Assembly: GCF_030159895.1 (NCBI RefSeq)
Contig: NZ_BSNI01000002.1
Location: 2,320,306-2,384,305 of the forward strand
Length of the DNA: 64,000 bases
Direction: 5' to 3'
From: Maritalea porphyrae
GTDB taxonomy: Bacteria; Pseudomonadota; Alphaproteobacteria; Rhizobiales; Devosiaceae
A model generated the notes under the pieces. It saw only the letters and a program-made list of their open reading frames with translations, was not told where the DNA came from and did not search any database. Shown in pieces: positions 33,528 to 42,787 of the stretch (position 1 is the first letter of the stretch; each line of letters begins with the position of its first letter). The translations under genes were made by a program, and so were the position numbers.

Positions 33528-35486
33528 CTAGCGAAGGTCTGGAGGGGTTCCCTCTGCGACCAACATAGCAATTGCGTCCTCGACGGGCATGACCTTTTGG
33601 CCTTGTTCCCCCAAGCGGCGGACGGAAACGGTTCCTTCGTTCGCCTCACGCTCGCCGAGGACAAGAATCGCCGGCACTTTATTTGTCGAGTGTTCGCGTA
33701 CCTTGTAGTTGATCTTCTCGTTGCGGAAATCGGTTTCAACACGAATACCCGCAGCTTTCAGTTTCTCAACCACTGCCAATGCTGCTGGGTCAACGCTTGA
33801 AACAATCGTTGCCACAACCGCTTGGGTTGGCGCCAACCAAACAGGCATACGTCCCGCATGGTTTTCAATCAAAATGCCAATGAAGCGCTCAAGTGAACCC
33901 AAGATCGCACGGTGTAGCATCACAGGCATCTGGCGAGAGCTATCCTCCGCCACATAAGTCGCGCCCAAACGCTCTGGCAAAACGAAATCAAGCTGCAAAG
34001 TGCCACACTGCCACGAGCGACCAATCGCATCTTTTAAGTGGAACTCAAGCTTAGGCCCGTAAAACGCGCCTTCACCTTCAGCAATCTCGAACTCACGGCC
34101 TGTAGCACGCAAAGCGTCACCCAAGCCTTTTTCAGCCTGATCCCAAACTTCGTCGGTACCCGCACGCATCTCGGGGCGTGTCGCCAACAAGATTTTGACC
34201 TCGGTGAAACCCATATCTTCGTATACGGAATCCAGCAACGCACAGAACGCCTCTGTTTCAGAAGTCACTTGATCTTCACGACAGAAAATATGTCCATCAT
34301 CCTGGGTCATTTGGCGCACGCGCATCAAACCGTGCAAAGCACCATGTGCTTCGTTCCGGTGACAACAGCCAAATTCAGCCAATCGAAGCGGCAAATCTCG
34401 GTAAGATTTGATACCCTGATTAAAGATTTGGATGTGGGCGGGACAGTTCATTGGCTTAAGCGCCAATAGTTTTGCGTCCTGCTCAATTTCCAAATGCTCT
34501 GAGTCAGAGGCAAATTCAATATCAGGCACAACAAACATGTCTTCGCGGAACTTAGACCAGTGGCCAGATTGCTCCCAAAGTTTGCTGTCCATCAATTGTG
34601 GCGTCTTCACTTCACCATAGCCAGCGCCGCGTACCTTGCGACGAATATACTCTTCCATCTGATTGTAGATGGTAAAGCCTTTTGGATGCCAGAATACTGA
34701 CCCCTGTGCTTCTTCTTGCAGGTGGAACAAGTCCAACTCTTTGCCAAGTTTGCGGTGGTCGCGCTTTTCAGCCTCTTCAATCATATGAAGATACGCATCA
34801 AGCTGCTTCTGGTTTGCCCATGCTGTGCCGTAGATGCGAGACAGCATTTTATTGTTGCTGTCGCCACGCCAATAAGCGCCCGCTACCTTCGTAAGCTTAA
34901 ATGCGGTGCCGATGTCTTTTGTGGTACGCATATGCGGTCCACGGCAGACATCCATCCACTGGCCCTGCTTGTAGATTTTGACGCTTTCATCCTCAGGAAT
35001 CGCATCTATTAGCTCGACCTTGTAGTCTTCGCCCTTGGACTTGAACACGCGCTTTGCTTCATCGCGGTCCCAAACTTCCTTGGTAAACTCCGCGCCACGT
35101 TCGATAATCTGACGCATCTTTTTCTCGATAGCTTCAAAATCTTGCTCGGTGAAATGCTGATCACGTGCAAAGTCGTAGTAAAAGCCGTTTTCAATTGAAG
35201 GACCAATTGTGACCTGTGTATCTGGCCACAATTCCTGTACCGCTTCAGCGAGAACGTGCGCACAATCGTGACGAATGAGCTCAAGCGCTGCATCGTCATC
35301 ACGCAATACAAATTCAATTGCACCATCGTGCTCAAACGGCTGAGCCAAATCAACAAGTTCGCCATCAACGCGCATGGCTACAGTTTTCTTAGCCAATGAC
35401 TTGGAAATGGAGTTTACAATGGTGGTGCCGGTGGTACCCCGAGGATATTCTCGAACAGCACCATCAGGAAACGACACATTGACCAT
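33528..35486 (-). CDS. thrS: Threonyl-tRNA synthetase
   Basis: A 652-residue class II synthetase of the usual full length. It has an N-terminal TGS domain ([18 protein letters not shown]), the editing/SAD domain (about 70-230), the catalytic core with NCPAHIQIF and the zinc/ATP motif [12 protein letters not shown], and the C-terminal anticodon-binding domain (LAPTQAVV). It charges tRNA-Thr and edits mischarged Ser. ATG 35486 is preceded by GGAG seven bases upstream; the frame stays open to 35609 without a better start. It follows yidD after about 86 bases on the same strand. Confidence 0.96.
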   Translation of the reverse strand: MVNVSFPDGAVREYPRGTTGTTIVNSISKSLAKKTVAMRVDGELVDLAQPFEHDGAIEFVLRDDDAALELIRHDCAHVLAEAVQELWPDTQVTIGPSIENGFYYDFARDQHFTEQDFEAIEKKMRQIIERGAEFTKEVWDRDEAKRVFKSKGEDYKVELIDAIPEDESVKIYKQGQWMDVCRGPHMRTTKDIGTAFKLTKVAGAYWRGDSNNKMLSRIYGTAWANQKQLDAYLHMIEEAEKRDHRKLGKELDLFHLQEEAQGSVFWHPKGFTIYNQMEEYIRRKVRGAGYGEVKTPQLMDSKLWEQSGHWSKFREDMFVVPDIEFASDSEHLEIEQDAKLLALKPMNCPAHIQIFNQGIKSYRDLPLRLAEFGCCHRNEAHGALHGLMRVRQMTQDDGHIFCREDQVTSETEAFCALLDSVYEDMGFTEVKILLATRPEMRAGTDEVWDQAEKGLGDALRATGREFEIAEGEGAFYGPKLEFHLKDAIGRSWQCGTLQLDFVLPERLGATYVAEDSSRQMPVMLHRAILGSLERFIGILIENHAGRMPVWLAPTQAVVATIVSSVDPAALAVVEKLKAAGIRVETDFRNEKINYKVREHSTNKVPAILVLGEREANEGTVSVRRLGEQGQKVMPVEDAIAMLVAEGTPPDLR

Positions 35487-35572
35487 GATCTTTCTCCATT
35501 TCATATAAAATCGTCGCGGCAGCACTATTGCCCCGCATTCGGTCAGAAAAGTTGCTTTAACATGTTTTGGAA

Positions 35573-35875
35573 TTATTTCCAGCGCCCAAAACGCCATGGC
35601 GCGTACCAACGGCCATTTGAAGGTAATTTTTCTGGGACTGGGTCAAATCCGTCACTACCGCCCGGGCGACACCTATAGACACGTCCCGCCCCCATCCAGC
35701 CACCGGGCCAGAAACCAAATCGCTTAATCGCGTCCATTGTGAACTCAGAACAACTTGGCGCGTGGCGACAAGTTCTGCCCATAAACGCAGAAAGCGAATA
35801 ACGATAAACAAGGATAAACCCGACGGCGAGCCATCGGAATGGAAAGTCAATTATCTGGCCAATAATCCGCAGCAT
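35573..35875 (-). CDS. yidD: Membrane protein insertion efficiency factor YidD
   Basis: A 100-residue protein with an N-terminal amphipathic/hydrophobic segment and the family core [15 protein letters not shown] followed by [17 protein letters not shown]. YidD assists YidC-dependent insertion of inner membrane proteins and sits at the membrane. Its start codon shares one base with the stop of the NifU-like gene (TAATG), so translation is coupled. In many bacteria yidD lies near rnpA-yidC; here it is placed between an iron-sulfur scaffold-like gene and thrS, an arrangement familiar from Rhizobiales. Confidence 0.93.
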   Translation of the reverse strand: MLRIIGQIIDFPFRWLAVGFILVYRYSLSAFMGRTCRHAPSCSEFTMDAIKRFGFWPGGWMGAGRVYRCRPGGSDGFDPVPEKLPSNGRWYAPWRFGRWK

Positions 35876-36324
35876 TATCCGGCGCGTTCAGTTCGATTTA
35901 GCTCATATTCGTCAATGGCATCAACCACCGCTTCAAACACCAGCAAGGTCGAAGTGTGGCGCGGTTTGTAGTCTTTTACAGGCTCAAGATATTTTAGATC
36001 TTCCCACCGGCCACTTGGCGGCGGACCGTCAGCTTTGAGCATGGCCACCATTTGAGTGCGAACGGTGCGCAATTCATCAAAAGTTGAACCGACAACGTGC
36101 TGCGCCATAACCGAAGCAGCGGTCTGCCCCAGCGCACAGGCATTTACTTCGTGCGAATATTGCGTGATTTGGCCATCTTCAATTCCCAATTGGACATCAA
36201 TTGACGATCCGCAAACCCGAGAGACGCGGCGCGCTGTAGCATCCGGCGCGTCAAGCGGCGGCAATTGTGGCAGGTTGCCCGCCAGTTCAAGAATTTTGTC
36301 GCTATAGATTTGGTTGATGCTCAT
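35875..36324 (-). CDS. NifU/IscU-like iron-sulfur scaffold-family protein
   Basis: A 149-residue protein of the NifU N-terminal/SufU-like fold. Two ligand-type cysteines are present, in SRVCGSS and NACALGQ, but the third expected Cys near the C-terminus is replaced in the segment RHTSTLLVF. It may therefore bind clusters differently or not at all. ATG 36324 gives the usual length; a GTG at 36354 would add ten residues. It is divergent from folE and overlaps yidD by one base. Confidence 0.82.
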   Translation of the reverse strand: MSINQIYSDKILELAGNLPQLPPLDAPDATARRVSRVCGSSIDVQLGIEDGQITQYSHEVNACALGQTAASVMAQHVVGSTFDELRTVRTQMVAMLKADGPPPSGRWEDLKYLEPVKDYKPRHTSTLLVFEAVVDAIDEYELNRTERAG

Positions 36325-36495
36325 CGCGCGTTCATCACAAAGTTGGGTACACACTTGTTTATTGTTACACCATTACCTTATATAGGGTCGAGTTGAGAAA
36401 ACACCAGTGCTCGGTTATTTCGATGAGGCGTTCGAAATAGTGAACCGTTCAGTCGCTGCGTGAGTATTAAAGGTCGACGCCATCAGGAGATGATT

Positions 36496-37125
36496 ATGGA
36501 TGCGACCGCCAAACCAATTAAACCTGCTCTAGTAGTGGAACCCGAAGTACAGCGTCCCACTCGCGCAGAAGCAGAAGCTGCCGTAAAAACCCTAATCGCA
36601 TGGGCTGGCGACAACCCAGAACGCGAGGGCTTGCTGGACACGCCGAAGCGCGTGGTCAAGGCTTATGAAGAGCTCTATGAAGGATATCGGCAGAACGCAC
36701 ACGAAATTCTAAGCCGCACTTTTGATGAAGTTGGTGGCTATGACGACATCGTATTTGTGCGTGACATTCCATTCTTCTCCCATTGCGAACACCACATGGT
36801 ACCGTTTGTTGGCAAGGCGCATATTGCCTATCTGCCAACCGAAGGCGTTGTTGGGCTGTCAAAATTGGCGCGTGTAACCGACGTCTTTGCGCGTCGTTTG
36901 CAGACCCAGGAAACCCTGACCGCTCAAATCATTGACGCGATCAATGATGCGCTTAATCCACGCGGCGCTGCAGTTATGCTTGAAGCGGAACATATGTGCA
37001 TGTCGATGCGCGGCATTAAAAAACATGGCGCATCCACAATCACCCAACGCTTCACGGGTGTTTTTGCCGAAGAAACAGCTGAACAGCAGCGCTTCTTCTC
37101 GCTTCTAAATATGCAAAAAAGCTAA
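36496..37125 (+). CDS. folE: GTP cyclohydrolase I FolE
   Basis: A 209-residue enzyme converting GTP to 7,8-dihydroneopterin triphosphate, the first step of folate/pterin synthesis. Zinc ligands Cys97 and His100 (HCEHHM) and Cys168 (EHMCMS) are visible, as are the substrate segments LSKLARV and [10 protein letters not shown] 36496 is chosen because GGAG at 36486-36489 is six bases upstream; the ATG at 36490 would abut that site. It is followed by hisI after about 40 bases on the same strand. Confidence 0.95.
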   Translation: MDATAKPIKPALVVEPEVQRPTRAEAEAAVKTLIAWAGDNPEREGLLDTPKRVVKAYEELYEGYRQNAHEILSRTFDEVGGYDDIVFVRDIPFFSHCEHHMVPFVGKAHIAYLPTEGVVGLSKLARVTDVFARRLQTQETLTAQIIDAINDALNPRGAAVMLEAEHMCMSMRGIKKHGASTITQRFTGVFAEETAEQQRFFSLLNMQKS

Positions 37126-37163
37126 TCCGGAATCTCGGATTGACCGAATATCACGAGTACAGA

Positions 37164-37613
37164 ATGTCCATTTTCGCCGACCCAAAAGAACTGACTAAGT
37201 CCGAACTGGAGTCCGGTGACGTTTTCGCACCACGATTCGATGAGAACGAACTTATTCTCGCAATCACGTGCGATGCCAACACAAATGAATTGTTGATGGC
37301 AGCCTATATGAACCAGGAAGCGGTTCGCCTTACCCTTGAGACCGGGTTCGTGCATTATTATTCACGTTCTCGCCAAAGCCTTTGGAAAAAAGGCGAAAGT
37401 TCAGGTGAGTTGCAAGAATTCGTGGAAATGCGCACCGATTGCGATCAGGACATTTTACAGGTCTTAGCCATCCAAACCGGCACAGGGGCTGCATGCCACA
37501 CCGGCCGCAAGTCCTGCCTCTACCGAAAAGTATTCATGGCAGATGGGGATGTAAGGCTGCAATCGCTGGACATGCCACAATTGTTTGATCCGGCTGAGAA
37601 ATACAAATCGTGA
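37164..37613 (+). CDS. hisI: Phosphoribosyl-AMP cyclohydrolase HisI
   Basis: A 149-residue enzyme of histidine biosynthesis that opens the purine ring of phosphoribosyl-AMP. Family motifs seen are AAYMNQEAVRLTLETG, YYSRSRQSLWKKGESSG, the metal-binding RTDCDQD and the cysteines in ACHTGRKSC. It is the monofunctional form without the HisE domain, as usual in alphaproteobacteria. ATG 37164 is preferred; a TTG eight codons upstream is possible. It follows folE and converges on the rhomboid gene after four bases. Confidence 0.94.
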   Translation: MSIFADPKELTKSELESGDVFAPRFDENELILAITCDANTNELLMAAYMNQEAVRLTLETGFVHYYSRSRQSLWKKGESSGELQEFVEMRTDCDQDILQVLAIQTGTGAACHTGRKSCLYRKVFMADGDVRLQSLDMPQLFDPAEKYKS

Positions 37614-37617
37614 TTGC

Positions 37618-38355
37618 CTAGAATGGTCGGCGTTCCAACCACGCGACCATCAAGTATCCTGCAAGATATCCACCCAAATGCGCTTGCCACGCAATAGCGC
37701 CTTCAACGCCCATCAAACCCGGCATCAAGCCAAAAACGATGTTTAGTCCCAACCAAAAGCCCGCGAAGCTTAGCGAGCGCTTGTTCTTAACAATTTCAGT
37801 CAATGTTGCCAGTTTTCGGCCCAAAACATGCACTTGGCCCGTGTCCTCATCAACCAGCGTTTGCACAGGCTGAAACACGAATCGTGTTGCCCCACCAATC
37901 AGCGCAGAAACGGCACCTGATGCACCGATGAGCACCGAAAACTGAGCACCTGTGAAAAAGGCAAATACGATTGCCCCACTTGCCGAGCCAAAAAAGAACA
38001 CACCAAAAAATCCAAGATTGCCATACCGGCGAGCAATTGGACTTCCAAACACGGCCAACCAAGCAATATTAAATAGCAGATGTTGCCACCCAGCGTGCAA
38101 AAAAGCGTGTGAAAACAAGGTGTAATAGCGCGCCAACTCACCACCTCTAAACTCATCAGGCAAGAGGTCCCGCTGCGCAATGTAGCCAAATTGCAAAAAG
38201 AAATTGCGGTATGATTCGGGCGTCAAAACCAGCTCAGCAGCCAAATGAATAAGAAACAAAAGGCCAATCGTGGCCCCAACAACTAAAGGCAAGTTGAACG
38301 CTGGTGGATTTTTGCTCGGTTCAGGCGCTTCGTCCTGTCCAGTTGGTTGGTTCAT
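37618..38355 (-). CDS. Rhomboid-family intramembrane serine protease
   Basis: A 245-residue inner-membrane protein with about six helices. The catalytic dyad is Ser146 in GASGAVS and His226 in AHLGGYLAGY; Asn96 in HLLFN suits the oxyanion position, and the preceding HAFLHAGWQH is the conserved HxxxN region. It cleaves transmembrane substrates within the bilayer. A cytoplasmic loop (about 160-190) between helices is longer than in GlpG. GGAG stands five bases before the ATG. The physiological substrate is unknown. Confidence 0.9.
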   Translation of the reverse strand: MNQPTGQDEAPEPSKNPPAFNLPLVVGATIGLLFLIHLAAELVLTPESYRNFFLQFGYIAQRDLLPDEFRGGELARYYTLFSHAFLHAGWQHLLFNIAWLAVFGSPIARRYGNLGFFGVFFFGSASGAIVFAFFTGAQFSVLIGASGAVSALIGGATRFVFQPVQTLVDEDTGQVHVLGRKLATLTEIVKNKRSLSFAGFWLGLNIVFGLMPGLMGVEGAIAWQAHLGGYLAGYLMVAWLERRPF

Positions 38356-38543
38356 AAATACTCCTTCCCCCTCTTATGCCCGTCTTTTACGTACTTTTCC
38401 ACAATCACCCGCCGCGTTAACCTTAATAAAGCTTTAAGGGCGATTTTTTGCGCGGTTTGGTCCAAATTGGCTCCACTGAAATTGACGAATGAGGCCGAAC
38501 TGAGCACCGAGCAAACGGTGCCAGCCAGTTTTATGCGGGGAAT

Positions 38544-39215
38544 ATGACGAATATGCAGATGCAAAGCACGCAGCGGCTCTATAAATATTGGAACGAATTG
38601 CGGGGCACACGCAGTGCGCCTGAACGCCGTGACGTGGATCCGACTAAGATTCGCAACGCTTTGGCGAACACTTTTATTCTGGAAGCCTCCCCTGACCACG
38701 AGACCTTCAATTTCCGTCTCGCCGGTTCGCATATCTGCTCGACCTATTGCCGTGAGCTAAAGAACCGCTCATTCATCGACCTTTGGCACCGTCGCGACAA
38801 AGATGCGATTGAAACCTTGATCAAAGCTGTCACCGACGATCACGCCGCAGCGCTTGTTACGTTCAACGCAACAAGCCAGCACAATGCGCAGCTGACGTTC
38901 GAAACATTGCTTTTGCCACTTCGCCACAATGGTGCAACAAACAACCGGATCATCGGCTCAATCACCGCTTTCGACGAACCGCTCTGGTTTGGCACTCAAC
39001 CTATTATGGAACAACGTATTTCTGGTCTTCGACTGATTTGGCCAGACGACCATCAAAATGAGTTTGCTGGCCAAGACTTTAGCACAGAAGTCGCAGCGGA
39101 TGACGACGCAGATGTCATTGATATTCGATCTTCTTTTGGGCAATCAGCCAAAGTATTTGGTATTAATGCAAGACGTTACGCTCATCTGTCGGTAATTGAT
39201 GGCGGAAAACAGTAA
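38544..39215 (+). CDS. PAS_5-family sensory domain protein
   Basis: A 223-residue soluble protein. The first 150 residues match the PAS_5 family found in alphaproteobacteria (YKYWNELRGTRSAPERRDVDP; FNFRLAGSHICSTYCREL). The C-terminal 70 residues are acidic and unrecognised. No output domain is present, so it may act as a partner protein. GGGGA three bases before the ATG supports the start. The neighbour downstream is a PilZ protein, which makes a link to cyclic di-GMP signalling possible but unproven. Confidence 0.82.
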   Translation: MTNMQMQSTQRLYKYWNELRGTRSAPERRDVDPTKIRNALANTFILEASPDHETFNFRLAGSHICSTYCRELKNRSFIDLWHRRDKDAIETLIKAVTDDHAAALVTFNATSQHNAQLTFETLLLPLRHNGATNNRIIGSITAFDEPLWFGTQPIMEQRISGLRLIWPDDHQNEFAGQDFSTEVAADDDADVIDIRSSFGQSAKVFGINARRYAHLSVIDGGKQ

Positions 39216-39300
39216 TCAAAGTACATTTGCCATTACACTCGGTTAACTAACTAGGTGTTATCTTTGCTATAGTTGATCAGAACAATATGGCAAATGCCCT

Positions 39301-39918
39301 ATGCACACCCAGGCGTTGAGAACAGAGCATCCAAACCAGGTTGAACCTGGCAGATTTCAACGCGTCAAGATATCGCTACTTGGTCGCTACATGCTGGCGG
39401 ACCGCCGCGAGTTCCCTTGTCAGGTTGTCGAAATGTCACCGGGTGATGCAGTTATTATCGCACCTGAGATAGGCAAACTGGGCGAAAAAGTTATCGCCTA
39501 TATTGATCATCTCGGCCGGATTGAAGGCACAATTCAAGGTGAAGAAGAAGGCGGATTTGTTATCAGCGTAAACGCTTCGCCGCGCAAACGCGACAAACTT
39601 GCCGCGCAGCTAACATGGTTCGCCAACAAAGACATTCTCAATCTTCCAGAAGATCGTAGACATGAACGTCAGGTACCTGACATTCGTCACTCACGTATCA
39701 TTTTGGAGGATGGTCGCAACTATCGTTGTAAGATTGTTGATATCTCGCTTTCAGGCGCTGCCGTTGAAATAGACGTAAAACCCGCCATGGGCACACCAAT
39801 TACATTGGGTAGAATGCGCGCCCGCGTTGTTCGCCACTTCGACGACGGTATTGCGGTTGAGTTCTCTTCTGTCCAAGAGATCTTTACAGTCGTTCAGGCA
39901 AACTTACGATCCGAATAA
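39301..39918 (+). CDS. Tandem PilZ-domain protein, probable c-di-GMP receptor
   Basis: A 205-residue protein with two PilZ-like domains, about residues 18-105 and 118-205. The second has both cyclic di-GMP motifs, RRHER (RxxxR) and DISLSG (DxSxxG). The first is degenerate, with RVKISLLGR and EMSPGD in the same positions. It therefore probably binds c-di-GMP through its second domain and uses the first for structure or partner contact. It is followed by a rho-independent terminator and then by a LapG-like peptidase gene. Confidence 0.87.
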   Translation: MHTQALRTEHPNQVEPGRFQRVKISLLGRYMLADRREFPCQVVEMSPGDAVIIAPEIGKLGEKVIAYIDHLGRIEGTIQGEEEGGFVISVNASPRKRDKLAAQLTWFANKDILNLPEDRRHERQVPDIRHSRIILEDGRNYRCKIVDISLSGAAVEIDVKPAMGTPITLGRMRARVVRHFDDGIAVEFSSVQEIFTVVQANLRSE

Positions 39919-39942
39919 GATAATCAATCCTGCATTGAATTG

Positions 39943-39970
39943 AGCCCGCCATTTTGAGCGGGCTTTTTTG
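39943..39970 (+). terminator. Rho-independent terminator of the PilZ gene
   Basis: A seven-bp stem AGCCCGC (39943-39949) and GCGGGCT (39958-39964) with an eight-base loop is followed by a run of T to 39969. It lies 24 bases after the stop at 39918. Confidence 0.9.
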
Positions 39971-40135
39971 TGCGCGTTGTTTAAATGCAAACCTGCAGGT
40001 GTTGCCCAACGGCTCTCCCACCATGCTTAACAGCACCTGAATCTAACCCATTGTTTTTGAATAAAAGTCTGCCGTTTTATTTTTCAGGCCGGAAATTTCC
40101 GATCTCCATAGTGGTCCTCGTCAGGGAGACTACAA

Positions 40136-40750
40136 ATGAAGAATTTAAAACAGCTATTTCGCAACTGCATGATAGGCATGACCGCGCTCGCGGCATTCGC
40201 TTCGCCTGCGCTTGCTATTTCATCCAACGATGCATTCGTTGCAGAAGTACGTGAAACCTCAATACCGATGGGGCACGCCGCCTTTTGTCAAACGCGTCCA
40301 TCCGAATGCGCACAGAACACACATTTCGTATCTTATGAAAAGCTTACGCAAGCCAAGTGGCAGCAGCTTTTAAACGTCAACGCCAAGTTTAATACCGAAA
40401 TTAAGCCGATCAACGACATCGATTTGTACCAAACCGAAGAATACTGGACCTATCCACGCGGGTATGGCGATTGCGAAGACTATGTCTTGGCTAAGCGAAA
40501 AGCCTTGATCCAAGCCGGTTGGGCACCAAGCACGCTGCTCGTAACGGTTGTACGCCAACAATCGGGCGAAGGACACGCGGTGCTGACAGTGCGAACGGAC
40601 AGAGGTGACCTAATTCTGGATAACCAAGAAGGACTAATCAAAGTTTGGAGTGAGACGCCGTACGCCTACATCAAGCGCCAATCGCAGATACATGCGGGCC
40701 GCTGGATGGAGCTTTCGGATAACAGAACCATAACTCTAGCGAGCAACTAA
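40136..40750 (+). CDS. Transglutaminase-like cysteine peptidase (BTLCP, LapG-like)
   Basis: A 204-residue exported protein with a signal peptide (1-27, ending ALA). The bacterial transglutaminase-like cysteine proteinase triad is Cys113 (YGDCEDY), His147 (GEGHAV) and Asp162 (LILDN). LapG, the characterised relative, cleaves surface adhesins under control of the c-di-GMP receptor LapD. No LapD or adhesin is seen here, though a PilZ protein is directly upstream. GGGAG seven bases before the ATG supports the start. The substrate is not known. Confidence 0.88.
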   Translation: MKNLKQLFRNCMIGMTALAAFASPALAISSNDAFVAEVRETSIPMGHAAFCQTRPSECAQNTHFVSYEKLTQAKWQQLLNVNAKFNTEIKPINDIDLYQTEEYWTYPRGYGDCEDYVLAKRKALIQAGWAPSTLLVTVVRQQSGEGHAVLTVRTDRGDLILDNQEGLIKVWSETPYAYIKRQSQIHAGRWMELSDNRTITLASN

Positions 40751-40810
40751 TCGCTCAATAAATTCCCCAACTTTCGGCCAAACTTCCAACCCTGACACCG
40801 GCCGAAACAC

Positions 40811-40848
40811 AAAGACCAGCTTTCCCCGAGGCTGGTCTTTGGCCTTTT
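40811..40848. terminator. Convergent terminator between the LapG-like and gamma-CA genes
   Basis: A 10-bp perfect stem AAAGACCAGC (40811-40820) and GCTGGTCTTT (40831-40840) has a 10-base loop, followed by GGCCTTTTTG. It sits between two converging genes, 60 bases after one stop and 25 bases after the other, and can serve both directions. Confidence 0.8.
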
Positions 40849-40864
40849 TGGATACCGTTTGGCC

Positions 40865-41383
40865 CTAAAGGGGCTTAACAGCTGTCAAATAGTGCTGACC
40901 GCGATCCACATAACCCATTGCATGCGCGATGCGATCATCAAAACTTGATGGATCTAGTTCTTTCTTGACCTTGCCAGGCATGCCCAAAACCATTGAAAAT
41001 GGCGGAATAATCTGACCTTCGGTCACAACAGCCCCTGCCCCAACAATCGAACCCTTGCCAATAACGCAACCGTTCATGATAGTTGCGCCCATCCCCACGA
41101 GCACACCTTCTTCCAACTTGCAGCCATGCAAGATTGCGCGGTGGCCAATTGTGCAGTATTCACCAATTTCGACTGGAAATCCTGCATCAGTATGAATCAC
41201 AGTGAGGTCTTGGATATTGGCATTTTCGCCAACAATGATCGGTTCGATATCCCCGCGCAGTACCGAGCCATACCAAATATTTGACTTGGATTTAGCCACA
41301 ATGCGCCCAATTAGGTCTGCACTGTCGGCAACAAATGCGTCAGATGCGATTTGCGGCACATCACCTTCAAATGAGTATTGCAC
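40865..41383 (-). CDS. Gamma-carbonic anhydrase family protein (left-handed beta-helix)
   Basis: A 172-residue hexapeptide-repeat protein of the gamma-class carbonic anhydrase/YrdA family. Putative zinc ligands His64 (VIHTD), His81 (IGHRA) and His86 (LHGC) are in place, and the C-terminal helix region follows IIPPFSMVLGMPGK. Enzymatic activity is not certain for this subgroup. It lies four bases downstream of the small membrane protein gene on the same strand and ends near a shared terminator. Confidence 0.9.
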   Translation of the reverse strand: MQYSFEGDVPQIASDAFVADSADLIGRIVAKSKSNIWYGSVLRGDIEPIIVGENANIQDLTVIHTDAGFPVEIGEYCTIGHRAILHGCKLEEGVLVGMGATIMNGCVIGKGSIVGAGAVVTEGQIIPPFSMVLGMPGKVKKELDPSSFDDRIAHAMGYVDRGQHYLTAVKPL

Positions 41384-41387
41384 GTGC

Positions 41388-41711
41388 TTACAGCTCTAAA
41401 ACGCCGATATAGGTGTATAGAACGAACAGGCCGATGATAAAGCTCCAACCGAACGCGATGAAAGCAGAAAGCAGCGCTTGACTCATGTGCAAACCACCAG
41501 CACTGTCACGTCGCCAACCCATGTTGAGCATGATGAACGGGCCACAAACAAAACTCATCATCAAATGAGCCGCTGTGCCAAACACATTCGCACCATCGAA
41601 TCGCAGTACAGCTTCTTGTTTCCACACCCATTGGTAAAAATATGTAGCCCCGCCGGCAAATGCCATGCCCACAGCTATAATATACAAAGAAATCAAAAAC
41701 TCGTTGGCCAC
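41388..41711 (-). CDS. Small membrane protein of unknown function (GTG start)
   Basis: A 107-residue protein with three predicted helices (about 5-27, 45-68 and 83-105). GTG 41711 is preferred because GGGAG is six bases upstream; an upstream GTG at 41741 would add ten residues without a better site. It resembles small membrane proteins conserved in Rhizobiales, but I cannot name a function. The gamma-carbonic anhydrase gene follows after four bases, so they are probably cotranscribed. Confidence 0.75.
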   Translation of the reverse strand: MANEFLISLYIIAVGMAFAGGATYFYQWVWKQEAVLRFDGANVFGTAAHLMMSFVCGPFIMLNMGWRRDSAGGLHMSQALLSAFIAFGWSFIIGLFVLYTYIGVLEL

Positions 41712-41826
41712 AACTATCTCCCGCCCAAACAACGTGCGCACGTTTACGATTTGTTAAACATATTCTTGGCGCTATCACTTGTCACGTAAGAGCACGCGAA
41801 ATGGTTAACGCCGCAACTGGAGAGAA

Positions 41827-42483
41827 ATGACCAAACCAAGCTCCCAAAAAGCGAAAAATGGCTTAGGAACCAACATCTTAATCCTTCTTATTTGTCTAAG
41901 CCTACTGGGTTTGGCAACGGTCTACGCATTAGATTTTTTTGAAGAAACCCGAAACATCCAACGCCAAGCGGACAATAAGTTGGTGGAGTTTTCAATTTCG
42001 GCAACAAAAATGCAGGCGCCAAGAACGTGGATCACTTCCGATTTCAATGAAGAGCAATCAGTGGTGAACTTGCTGCAATTGAGCATACCAATTGAGATTG
42101 AAGACTTTTCGATTAAGGTAACAACCACGCTGCTACCTGCAGCTCGTGCAGCGCCCAGCGCGTATCTGCTCGATTCCCTTTACATTCACAATTTCGCGCC
42201 CGGCCCTTCCGATCAACGGTTTGGCCTTGTTGTGAAAAAGCTGCGTAACGAAGCAGGATATGAGGATGAGTCGATCTGGTACGATGCGCTAAGCGCCAGC
42301 CCTTTTGTTGCCAAATGCCTCAACGAAGAGGCGGCAAACACGAATGCAAAGAATTGTATTACAACCGTGTTGGTCAATAAGCGCGTATCCGCGCTTATTC
42401 AGTTTGAACAAAGCCTGATGCCCTATTGGCGGCCATTCTCAGTTGCGATGGAACGGCGCTTGGCATCACTACAAGCAAATTAG
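41827..42483 (+). CDS. Single-pass membrane protein of unknown function
   Basis: A 218-residue protein with one N-terminal helix (about 16-36; NILILLICLSLLGLATVYAL) and a periplasmic part of about 180 residues. Two cysteines (AKCLNE and KNCITT) may form a disulfide. GGAG four bases before the ATG supports the start. I do not recognise the family. Its stop codon interlocks with that of the DUF3126 gene (TTAG shared by both strands). Confidence 0.7.
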   Translation: MTKPSSQKAKNGLGTNILILLICLSLLGLATVYALDFFEETRNIQRQADNKLVEFSISATKMQAPRTWITSDFNEEQSVVNLLQLSIPIEIEDFSIKVTTTLLPAARAAPSAYLLDSLYIHNFAPGPSDQRFGLVVKKLRNEAGYEDESIWYDALSASPFVAKCLNEEAANTNAKNCITTVLVNKRVSALIQFEQSLMPYWRPFSVAMERRLASLQAN

Positions 42484-42698
42484 GCGTATTCTTCCAAATC
42501 GATATCAAGAATTGCCATTTGGAAGTTAAAAGAACGCTCGCCCTCATCTTCATCCAAATACATTACGCCAATGAATTCATCGCCGAGATAAACTTCAGCA
42601 GAATCATCCTTTTTTGGACGCGCGCGCACTTCAAACGCCGGATTTCCAAATTTGCCGCGCAAATATTTGGTGAGGTTTTCGATTTCTTCTTTTGTCAT
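42480..42698 (-). CDS. DUF3126 family protein
   Basis: A 72-residue acidic protein of a small alphaproteobacterial family of unknown function (MTKEEIENLTKYLRGKFGN start; VYLGDEFIGV and DEDEGERSFNFQMAILDIDL end). ATG 42698 follows GGTGG and fits the family start; a GTG nine bases upstream is possible. In related genomes the family commonly sits near cysE, which is also close by here (43146-43982). Confidence 0.85.
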   Translation of the reverse strand: MTKEEIENLTKYLRGKFGNPAFEVRARPKKDDSAEVYLGDEFIGVMYLDEDEGERSFNFQMAILDIDLEEYA

Positions 42699-42787
42699 TT
42701 TGACCACCGCTTTTGGCGTTAAAAGTTAGAGGGCGAAACTAACAAGATCACCCAATTGCTCAACAGCTAGTTTGGTTTTCCCCAACC

